Shown here in pieces: positions 6,210 to 11,885 of a stretch of DNA of 11,885 nt; the stretch's first letter is position 1; each line of letters begins with the position of its first letter. This DNA comes from DATBIS01 sp036556805 (lineage in GTDB: Bacteria > Actinomycetota > UBA4738 > HRBIN12), in NCBI GenBank assembly GCA_036556805.1, contig DATBIS010000120.1, positions 1-11,885 on the forward strand, written 5' to 3'. The notes beneath the pieces were generated by a model that did not search any database, was not told the DNA's origin, and was given only the letters and a program-made list of their open reading frames with translations. A program made the position numbers and the translations under genes.

Positions 6210-6221
6210 TATCCTGGATCG
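6210..6221 (+). promoter_or_regulatory. Candidate leaderless promoter of the heme operon: -10 TATCCT
   Basis: TATCCT (6210-6215) fits the TANNNT -10 pattern and is separated from GTG 6222 by 6 nt, placing the transcription start at the start codon. No Shine-Dalgarno is present. A GC-rich hairpin CGGGC-GAC-GCCCG (about 6197-6209) abuts the hexamer and may end upstream transcription or be coincidental. No good -35 is seen. If correct, the heme operon has its own promoter distinct from that of the two-component genes. Confidence 0.5.
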
Positions 6222-7253
6222 GTGAGCTCGACCGAGGACCGATTCCTGCGTGCGCTGCGCCGCGAGCCGGTCGACCGCACGCCCGTTTGGTTCATGCGGC
6301 AGGCGGGACGCTACCTGCCCGAGTATCGAGAGCTTCGCGGGGATCGCGACATCCTCGAGGCCGTCCGAGAGCCGGAGCTCGTGGCGGAGATCACGCTGCA
6401 GCCGTTGCGACGGATGCCCCTCGACGCCGCGATCCTCTTCAGCGACATCATGGTCCCGCTTCGCGCGATCGGCATCCCCGTGCGCGTGGAGGCCTCACGG
6501 GGACCGGTGATCGACGCACCTGTCCGCTCGCGCGCCGACCTGTCGCGGCTGCGACCGCTCGTGCCCGAGCAAGACGAGCCGTACGTCTCCGAGGCGATCC
6601 GGCTGTTGCGCAAGGAGCTCTCGGTGCCGCTCGTCGGGTTCTCCGGCGCGCCGTTCACGCTTGCGAGCTACCTCGTCGAGGGCGGCCCGTCGCGGGACTT
6701 CGCGCGAACGAAGGCGCTGATGCTCGGCGACCCGCGGACCTGGGGCGAGCTCGTGGACGCGCTCGTCGACCTGGTGCTCGCGCACCTCCGCGTGCAGGCC
6801 GAGGCGGGGGTGGACGCGATCCAGGTGTTCGACTCGTGGGTCGGCGCGCTCTCGACCGAGCAGTACGGCCGGCACGTCGCGCCGCCGATGCGGCGGCTGT
6901 TCGACGAGCTTCACCGGCTCGACCTGCCCACGATCCACTTCGGGACCGGCACGGCGCATCTCCTGCCGGCGATGGCCGGAGCCGGCGGCGACGTGATCGG
7001 CGTCGACTGGCGTCTCGGCCTCGACCGCGCCTGGGATCTCGTCGGTCGCGACCGCGGCGTGCAGGGGAACCTCGATCCCGCCGCCGCGCTCGCGCCGTGG
7101 GAGGTGCTCCGCGAGGAGGCGCTCGACGTGCTGAGACGTGCGGAGCACGGCGCCGGGCACGTGTTCAACCTCGGACACGGCGTCCTGCCCGACACGCCGG
7201 TCGAGAACCTCCAGCGGCTCGTCGACCTCGTGCACGAGGAGACCGAGCGGTGA
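6222..7253 (+). CDS. hemE: Uroporphyrinogen decarboxylase
   Basis: A 343-residue cytoplasmic enzyme, normal length for the family, that removes four carboxyl groups from uroporphyrinogen III to give coproporphyrinogen III. The signature WFMRQAGRYLPEYR (residues 23-36) holds the substrate-binding Arg26 and Arg30. The catalytic Asp75 lies in FSDIMVP. Tyr150 is in TLASYLVEGG, and His319 is in NLGHGVLPDTP. All are conserved. GTG 6222 is the first start in frame after the upstream gene and fits the usual N-terminus. It is first in a four-gene operon and its stop overlaps the start of the ferrochelatase gene (GTGA). Confidence 0.97.
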   Translation: MSSTEDRFLRALRREPVDRTPVWFMRQAGRYLPEYRELRGDRDILEAVREPELVAEITLQPLRRMPLDAAILFSDIMVPLRAIGIPVRVEASRGPVIDAPVRSRADLSRLRPLVPEQDEPYVSEAIRLLRKELSVPLVGFSGAPFTLASYLVEGGPSRDFARTKALMLGDPRTWGELVDALVDLVLAHLRVQAEAGVDAIQVFDSWVGALSTEQYGRHVAPPMRRLFDELHRLDLPTIHFGTGTAHLLPAMAGAGGDVIGVDWRLGLDRAWDLVGRDRGVQGNLDPAAALAPWEVLREEALDVLRRAEHGAGHVFNLGHGVLPDTPVENLQRLVDLVHEETER

Positions 7254-8215
7254 GCGACGCCCCGATCGGCGTGCTCGTGATGGCGTACGGGACCGCGAGC
7301 GGGCCGGGCGACATCGAGCGGTACTACACGGACATCCGCGGCGGCAGGGCGCCGAGCCCCGAGCACCTCCGCGAGCTCACCGAGCGCTACGCGGCGATCG
7401 GCAACGTCTTCCCGCTGCTCGAGACGACGCGCGCGCAGGCGGACGGGCTCGCGGCCGCGCTCAACGAGGAGGCGATCGGCGAAACGTTCCGCGCGTATCT
7501 CGGGATGAAGCACTCGCCGCCCTTCGTCGAGGAGGGTGTCGCTCGCCTCCGCGAGGACGGCGTCATACGCGCGGTGGGGATCGTCATGGCGCCGCACTGG
7601 TCGCGCATGTCGATCGAGACGTACGTCGAGCGCGTCGAACAAGCAGCCGCGGACGGAGGGCCGGCGTTCACGTTCGTACGCTCGTACCACGACCACCCGG
7701 CGTTCGTGGAGTTTCTCTCGGGGCGAGTGGGCGAGGCGCTGGACCGACTGCCCGGCGAGGAGCGCGACGACGCGGTCGTGATCTTCAGCGCGCACTCGCT
7801 CCCGGTGCGCGTGCTGCCCGACGGGAGCGAACGGTGCCTGCGATGCGACTGCGCGGAGTCCTGCCGCTACCGCGACGGCCTGCTCGAGACCGGCGAGCTC
7901 GTCGCGAAGCGACTGGGCCTCGAGCACTGGACGATCGCCTGGCAAAGTGCCGGCCGCACCGCCGACCCGTGGTGGGGACCGCCGATCGAGACCGTGATCG
8001 AGCAGCTCGCGGTCGAGGGGCATCCCGCGATCGTGGTGTGTTCGGCCGGCTTCGTCGCCGACCACCTCGAGATCCTGTACGACCTCGACCTCGAGGCGAG
8101 GGCGATCGCCGAGGACGCCGGCGTGCGTTTCGAACGCACCGAGATGCCGAACGCCGACCCGGCCTTCTGCCGAGTGCTCGCGCAAGTGGTGCGCGAGCAC
8201 CTCGCCGAGGCATGA
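7250..8215 (+). CDS. cpfC: Coproporphyrin III ferrochelatase with internal four-cysteine motif
   Basis: A 321-residue class of HemH that inserts Fe2+ into coproporphyrin III in the Gram-positive pathway. Conserved elements are FSAHSLP with metal-binding His182, AWQSAGRTADPW, and CSAGFVADHLEILYD with Glu274. Between the FSAHSLP and QSAGRT motifs there is an insertion CLRCDCAESC (residues 196-205, C-x2-C-x-C-x3-C) absent from Bacillus HemH. Four cysteines this close suggest a [2Fe-2S] cluster; internally ligated clusters have been described in a class of bacterial ferrochelatases. Start GTG 7250 overlaps the hemE stop by 4 nt and has Shine-Dalgarno GAGGAG (7236-7241) at 8-nt spacing. The assignment to coproporphyrin rather than protoporphyrin as substrate rests on the adjacent chdC. 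The older name is hemH. Confidence 0.95.
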   Translation: MSDAPIGVLVMAYGTASGPGDIERYYTDIRGGRAPSPEHLRELTERYAAIGNVFPLLETTRAQADGLAAALNEEAIGETFRAYLGMKHSPPFVEEGVARLREDGVIRAVGIVMAPHWSRMSIETYVERVEQAAADGGPAFTFVRSYHDHPAFVEFLSGRVGEALDRLPGEERDDAVVIFSAHSLPVRVLPDGSERCLRCDCAESCRYRDGLLETGELVAKRLGLEHWTIAWQSAGRTADPWWGPPIETVIEQLAVEGHPAIVVCSAGFVADHLEILYDLDLEARAIAEDAGVRFERTEMPNADPAFCRVLAQVVREHLAEA

Positions 8216-9567
8216 GCGCGATGCCCCGGGCGGTGGTCGTGGGCGCCGGCGTCGCCGGCCTCACGGTGGGATACCGGCTGCTGCGGGCCGGCGTCGACGT
8301 CACCGTTCGCGAGGCATCGGATCGCCCGGGCGGCAGGCTGGGGGTCGTCACGGTCGGCGGCCTCGAGCTCGACGCCGGCGCCGACTCGTTCGTCGCGCGG
8401 AAGCCGTGGGCGGCCGACCTGTGCCGCGAGCTCCGCCTCCCGCTCGAGCCCCCGAGCTCATCCGGCGCGTACCTCTGGACCGAGGGCGGCCTCGTTCGGT
8501 TCCTGAAGGACGCGGCGTTCGGAATCCCCGGCGACATCGGGGACGTGCTGCGCTGGCCGGGGCTGTCACGGGCGGGTCGGTGGCGTGCGGCCCGGGACCT
8601 CGTGCGCGCGAAGAGGAAGGACGAGGATGAGGAGACGCTCGGCGCCTTGCTGCGGCGGCGACTCGGAGACGAGGCCACCGACCTCGCGGTCGCGCCGGTG
8701 CTCGCGGGGCTCCACGCGGGCGACGTGGATCGGCTCTCGGCACCCGCGACGTTCCCCGAGCTGGTGGCGTGGGAGCGCGCGCAGGGAAGCCTCGTGCGCG
8801 GCTCGCAGGCGGCGCGACGCACGGCCGGTCGGTCCGACGCCGGCCCGATGTTCCTTCGGCCGCGCGGCGGGATGACGCGACTGACCGACGCGCTCGCGGA
8901 CGCACTCGGTGACCGGCTCGTGGTGCGCGACCCGGTCGGCGAGCTGCCCGACGCCGACGCCGTCGTGCTCGCGACACCCGCGTTCGAGGCCGCGGAGCTG
9001 CTGCGCCCGACCTCGCCCGATGCGGCCGACGACCTCGAGCTGATCCGGTACGCCTCGACGGGCGTCGTGTTCCTCGTCTATCCGGAAGGCACCGCCGATG
9101 CCCTGCCGGACGGCACCGGCTTCGTGGTGCCGCGCGGGAAAGCGCCGATGACGGCGTGCACCTGGCTGTCGAGCAAGTGGATGCCGCGCGAGCTTCGCTC
9201 GCGCGCCGTCCTGCGATGCTACGTCGGCGCCGACGGCGAGGACGACGTCCTCGCCGCCGCCGACGCCGACCTGATCGAGGCCTGCGCGCGCCACGTCGCG
9301 GCCCTGCTTCCGCTCCCCGCGGAGCCGGAGCACGCGGCCGTCCATCGGTGGCCGCGATCGATGCCGCAGTACGACCTCGGCCACCTCGACCGCGTCCGGC
9401 GGATCCGGGCCTCGCTCCACGCCGGTATCTTCGTGGTGGGGAACGCGTACGACGGCGTCGGCATCGCCGACACCGTGCGCGGGGCCAACGAGGCGGCCGA
9501 GCGGGTCGTCGTGCTGCTGGGTGCGCCCGGCGAGGGATCCACCACCGAGGAGGAGGCCGTTCGATGA
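8212..9567 (+). CDS. cgoX: Coproporphyrinogen III oxidase (HemY-type, FAD)
   Basis: A 451-residue FAD flavoprotein that oxidises coproporphyrinogen III to coproporphyrin III using O2, and feeds the ferrochelatase. The Rossmann motif GAGVAG (11-16) is followed by the acidic Glu34 that holds the ADP ribose, then DRPGGRLG. The C-terminal FAD-binding segment is VVGNAYDGVGIADTVRGANE (residues 408-427). Length is normal. The start is ambiguous: ATG 8212 overlaps the cpfC stop (ATGA) but its GAGG sits only 1 nt upstream, whereas ATG 8221 (MPRAVVVGAG) has that GAGG 10 nt upstream and gives the more typical N-terminus. The longer form is listed. The C-terminus ends in three Glu codons that form the Shine-Dalgarno of chdC. 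Also called hemY or hemG. Confidence 0.95.
   Translation: MSAMPRAVVVGAGVAGLTVGYRLLRAGVDVTVREASDRPGGRLGVVTVGGLELDAGADSFVARKPWAADLCRELRLPLEPPSSSGAYLWTEGGLVRFLKDAAFGIPGDIGDVLRWPGLSRAGRWRAARDLVRAKRKDEDEETLGALLRRRLGDEATDLAVAPVLAGLHAGDVDRLSAPATFPELVAWERAQGSLVRGSQAARRTAGRSDAGPMFLRPRGGMTRLTDALADALGDRLVVRDPVGELPDADAVVLATPAFEAAELLRPTSPDAADDLELIRYASTGVVFLVYPEGTADALPDGTGFVVPRGKAPMTACTWLSSKWMPRELRSRAVLRCYVGADGEDDVLAAADADLIEACARHVAALLPLPAEPEHAAVHRWPRSMPQYDLGHLDRVRRIRASLHAGIFVVGNAYDGVGIADTVRGANEAAERVVVLLGAPGEGSTTEEEAVR
9549..9556 (+). promoter_or_regulatory. Strong Shine-Dalgarno of chdC embedded in the cgoX 3' end
   Basis: GGAGGAGG lies inside the last codons of cgoX (the Glu-Glu-Glu codons), 7 nt before the chdC ATG at 9564, which overlaps the cgoX stop (ATGA). 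This strong site suggests that chdC is translated efficiently in addition to coupling. Confidence 0.75.
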
Positions 9568-10235
9568 CCGACACGATCTTCGCGATGTACCCGGTTTTCG
9601 TCGCCGCGGACGAGTTCCGCGACCTCGACACCGACGGGGTCGTGGGCGCCGCGCAGGAGATCGAGAACCTCTTCAAGGAGTGGGCCGGCCGCGTCGACGT
9701 GCGCGGCACGTACTCCACGGTGGGATTCCGATCCGACGCGGATCTGATGCTGTGGATCACCGGCTCGTCCGCCGACGACGTGCAACGCTTCCTCGTCGAG
9801 TTTCGGCGGACCGACGCCGGGCGGCTGCTCGACCTCTCCTGGTCGTTCCTGGGAGCCGTGAAGCCGGCCGAGTTCACGCCGGATCACTCCCCGGCGTTTC
9901 TGCGCGGCGAGGCGCCGCGCAAGTACCTCTGCGTGTACCCGTTTGTTCGGACGCCCGAGTGGTACCTGCTCCCGCGCGAGGAGCGCGCCGAGCTCCTCGC
10001 CGAACACGGTGTGATCGGCCGGGAGTTCCCCGACGTGCTTGCGAACACCACGAGCGCGTTCGGCCTGGGCGACTGGGAGTGGATCCTCGCGTTCGAGACC
10101 GACGAATTGCCGTCGCTCGTCGACTGCATCCGCCGCCTGCGCGACGCGAAGGCGCGGCTCTACACGAAGGAAGAGGTACCGTTCATCACGGGCATTCGCA
10201 AGCCCGTGGCGGAGGCGCTCGCCGACCTCGTCTAG
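9564..10235 (+). CDS. chdC: Coproheme decarboxylase (HemQ)
   Basis: A 223-residue cytoplasmic enzyme of the chlorite dismutase superfamily that decarboxylates coproheme to heme b using H2O2, the last step of the pathway. Catalytic residues match actinobacterial ChdC (Corynebacterium diphtheriae numbering: His118, Tyr135, His158). Here they are His108 in PDHSPAFL, Tyr125 in YPFVRTPEWYLLP, and proximal heme ligand His148 in LLAEHG. The spacings of 17 and 23 residues are identical. The C-terminal half includes ALGD-like FGLGDWEWILAFE and EEVPFITG. The start is ATG 9564, by Shine-Dalgarno and overlap. Presence of ChdC shows that the organism uses the coproporphyrin-dependent route. The stop TAG (10233-10235) shares CTAG with the stop of the convergent HAD gene. 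Confidence 0.96.
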   Translation: MTDTIFAMYPVFVAADEFRDLDTDGVVGAAQEIENLFKEWAGRVDVRGTYSTVGFRSDADLMLWITGSSADDVQRFLVEFRRTDAGRLLDLSWSFLGAVKPAEFTPDHSPAFLRGEAPRKYLCVYPFVRTPEWYLLPREERAELLAEHGVIGREFPDVLANTTSAFGLGDWEWILAFETDELPSLVDCIRRLRDAKARLYTKEEVPFITGIRKPVAEALADLV

Positions 10236-10897
10236 TCGAGCAGCGGGCGCAGGTCGCGCACCACGCGGTGCCCGTTCGCGTTGTCGCCCCACCCCTCGGC
10301 GGGATCCGCGTCCTCGCGCACGATCAGCAGCGTGCGGAGCCCCACCGCCGCGGCGCCGTCGCAGTATCGGGCCTGGTCGTCCACGAACACGGCCCGTCCC
10401 GGCGTGGTGACGTTCACGCGGTGCAGCGCCTCCTCGTAGATCGCGGCGTCGGGCTTCGCGACACCCACCTCGAACGACAGCACGACCTCGTCGAACTCGG
10501 CCTCGAGCCCCAACGCGTCGACGATCGGCCGCGTCGAGTGCGAGCAGTTGCTGATGAGTGCGGTCGGGATGCCGCTCGCGCGGATCGCGCGCACGACCGG
10601 CAGCGAATCGTCGAACAGCCGGACGCGCGTGGGGAGGACGTCTCGCTCGATCGCCACCAGCTCCGACACGAGCGCGGGATCGGGGTCGCGGCCGCACGCG
10701 GCGATCACCGCCGCGAGGTCGCCCTCGGCGCTGCCGAACACCCCGATGCTCCGAGCCGGGCGGGTCTCGTCGAACGCGCGGAACAGCACCTCGCGGTCGA
10801 TGTCGAGCCGGTCGATCACCAGGCGGGCGAGATCGCCCCACGCGCCCTGCGCGACGGTGTCGTAGAGGTCGAGCAGTACGGCGTCGGCGTCGATCAC
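10232..10897 (-). CDS. HAD-family hydrolase (subfamily IA, substrate unknown)
   Basis: A 221-residue protein. Motif I is LLDLYDTV with nucleophile Asp10; the residue two positions on is Tyr12 rather than the usual Asp acid/base, as in haloacid dehalogenases (DxY). Motif II is LISNCS (Ser116, Asn117), the lysine is K148 in VAKPDAAIYEEA, and motif IV is FVDDQARYCDGA (Asp173-Asp174), typical of phosphatases. Reaction type is therefore uncertain: phosphatase or dehalogenase-like. The start is GTG 10895-10897; the only upstream extension in frame has no start codon nearby and overlaps the helicase. It begins 14 nt after the helicase stop, with a candidate leaderless promoter in the gap, and converges on chdC with shared stop-codon bases. 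Confidence 0.88.
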   Translation of the reverse strand: MIDADAVLLDLYDTVAQGAWGDLARLVIDRLDIDREVLFRAFDETRPARSIGVFGSAEGDLAAVIAACGRDPDPALVSELVAIERDVLPTRVRLFDDSLPVVRAIRASGIPTALISNCSHSTRPIVDALGLEAEFDEVVLSFEVGVAKPDAAIYEEALHRVNVTTPGRAVFVDDQARYCDGAAAVGLRTLLIVREDADPAEGWGDNANGHRVVRDLRPLLD

Positions 10898-10910
10898 GCG
10901 CGCCAGGGTA
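10898..10910 (-). promoter_or_regulatory. Candidate leaderless promoter of the HAD gene: -10 TACCCT
   Basis: On the minus strand TACCCT (10910-10905) fits TANNNT and is followed by 7 nt and then GTG (10897). It occupies almost the whole 14-nt gap after the helicase stop. No Shine-Dalgarno and no good -35 are present. Reinitiation after the helicase is the alternative. Confidence 0.45.
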
Positions 10911-10911
10911 C

Positions 10912-11885
10912 TCAGTCGGACCAGAGGCCGGCGAGGAACGCGTCGACTCCCGCCGTGCCCTCGAGGGGGCTCGCGTCGTCGTCGATCGCGACGACCGCCG
11001 GCGCGATCTCGTCGAAGTGCTCGCGCACCGGTTCGAGGAAGCGGGAGAGCTGCGCGTACGCGTGCGGGTCCTCGAGCCCGCGCGGCCGTCGGTAGTAGCG
11101 CTGCGGGAAGTACACGTGCAGCGCGTCGCGCGCGCGCGTCATCGCGACGTACAGCAGCCGTCGCTCCTCCTCGATCTCCTCGTCGTCGCCGGTCGCGAGG
11201 TCGGAGGGGATCATGCCGTCGGCTGCGTGGATCACATGCACGACGTCCCACTCGAGACCCTTCGCCGAGTGGATCGTCGAGAGCACGAGCCAGTCCTCGT
11301 CGAGCACGGGAGGCCCCGCGAGGTCGCCGGTCGAGGACGGCGGGTCCAGCGTGAGCTCCGCGATGAACCTGCCGCGCGACTCGTACTCGGAGGCGAGCAG
11401 CTCCAGCTGCTCGAGGTCGCGCAGCCGGGCGGCCGGCGCCTCGTAGCGCCGCGCGAAGATCGGCTCGAGGAACACGCGGAGCCGCTCCAGCTGCGAGGCC
11501 GGCGCGAGCGTTGCCTCGGCCGCGCACTCGGTGAGCGCCGCTCGCAGCGCACGCACCCCGTCGGCGGCGCCCTTCGGCACGGCGACGGGTTCGGTGAGGA
11601 ACCGAACGAGCGGTGAGCCCGCGTCGGGGGCGTTTCGCACGCCCAGCTCGTCGAGCACCCGGCGTGCGGTGGCGGGTCCGAGCCCCTCCGGCAGCTGCAG
11701 CACGCGGAACCAGCTCACCTCGTCACGCGGGTTCTCCAGCACACGGAGCAGCGCGAGCGCGTCCTTCACGTGCGCGGACTCGAGGAACTTCAGCCCGCCG
11801 TACTTCACGAAGGGGATGTTGCGGCGCGCGAGCTCGACCTCGAGGACGTCGCTGTGGTGGCCGGCTCGGAAGAGCACGGCCTGCT
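10912..11885 (-). CDS. UvrD/PcrA-type superfamily 1 helicase, C-terminal part
   Basis: The frame is open from the right edge of the window to TGA 10914-10912, so the N-terminal part with Walker A and B is outside. The visible part is about 324 residues of a 3'-5' DNA helicase or translocase. It contains AVLFRAGHHSDVLEVEL (start of domain 2A), YGGLKFLESAHVKDALALLR (motif IV region), a 2B region starting LPEGLGPATARRVLDELG, motif V TIHSAKGLEWDVV and motif VI EERRLLYVAMTRARDAL with the arginine finger. The short tail ends GLWSD and there is no RQC or nuclease domain. Repair or restart of forks is the usual role. The gene is probably full length, since no frameshift is seen. Confidence 0.93.
   Translation of the reverse strand, partial: QAVLFRAGHHSDVLEVELARRNIPFVKYGGLKFLESAHVKDALALLRVLENPRDEVSWFRVLQLPEGLGPATARRVLDELGVRNAPDAGSPLVRFLTEPVAVPKGAADGVRALRAALTECAAEATLAPASQLERLRVFLEPIFARRYEAPAARLRDLEQLELLASEYESRGRFIAELTLDPPSSTGDLAGPPVLDEDWLVLSTIHSAKGLEWDVVHVIHAADGMIPSDLATGDDEEIEEERRLLYVAMTRARDALHVYFPQRYYRRPRGLEDPHAYAQLSRFLEPVREHFDEIAPAVVAIDDDASPLEGTAGVDAFLAGLWSD

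Overview
The window looks like chromosomal DNA from a high-GC member of the Actinomycetota, probably an uncultured lineage. The supporting evidence is dense GC-rich coding sequence with many GTG starts, an actinobacterial-type ATP-dependent DNA ligase (LigB), start regions suggesting leaderless mRNAs, and a complete coproporphyrin-dependent heme tail. The last enzyme of that tail, ChdC/HemQ, carries the actinobacterial catalytic Tyr and His set at the expected spacing. Genus and class cannot be assigned from the sequence alone.

Left part (1-1870). It opens with the last 23 codons of a gene on the + strand, possibly a flavin-dependent oxidoreductase, then a GC-rich inverted repeat and a complete tRNA-Ser(UGA). 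About 1.6 kb of visibly different DNA follows. GC is lower, coding density is low, and there are frameshifted coding remnants and fragments with paired cysteines. One intact minus-strand gene encodes a membrane-anchored protein of unknown function. This looks like a decayed insertion next to a tRNA gene, but no integrase or duplicated att core was found.

Middle part (1873-6181, all +). ATP-dependent DNA ligase, a lactonase-like metallo-beta-lactamase-fold hydrolase, a membrane-attached GAF sensor histidine kinase, and a translationally coupled single-domain response regulator with no output domain.

Heme operon (6222-10235, +). The order is hemE (uroporphyrinogen decarboxylase), cpfC/hemH (coproporphyrin ferrochelatase with an internal four-cysteine cluster motif), cgoX/hemY (coproporphyrinogen III oxidase) and chdC/hemQ (coproheme decarboxylase). 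Each junction inside the operon overlaps by 4 nt (GTGA or ATGA), so the genes are probably translated in a coupled way. Together they convert uroporphyrinogen III to heme b, except for one shared step: coproporphyrinogen is oxidised by CgoX before iron insertion by CpfC, and ChdC finishes the pathway.

Right part (10232-11885, -). A HAD-family hydrolase converges on chdC and shares the four bases CTAG, which hold both stop codons. Upstream of it on the same strand is the C-terminal two-fifths or so of a UvrD/PcrA-type helicase that runs off the window.

The most unusual signal is regulatory. Three SD-less GTG-start genes (the lactonase-like hydrolase, hemE and the HAD hydrolase) have a TANNNT -10-like hexamer 6 or 7 nt before the start codon. 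The tRNA has the same arrangement before its mature 5' end. This implies transcription starting at the first base of the coding sequence. In two cases the promoter would be packed into the 9-14 nt gap after the preceding stop codon.
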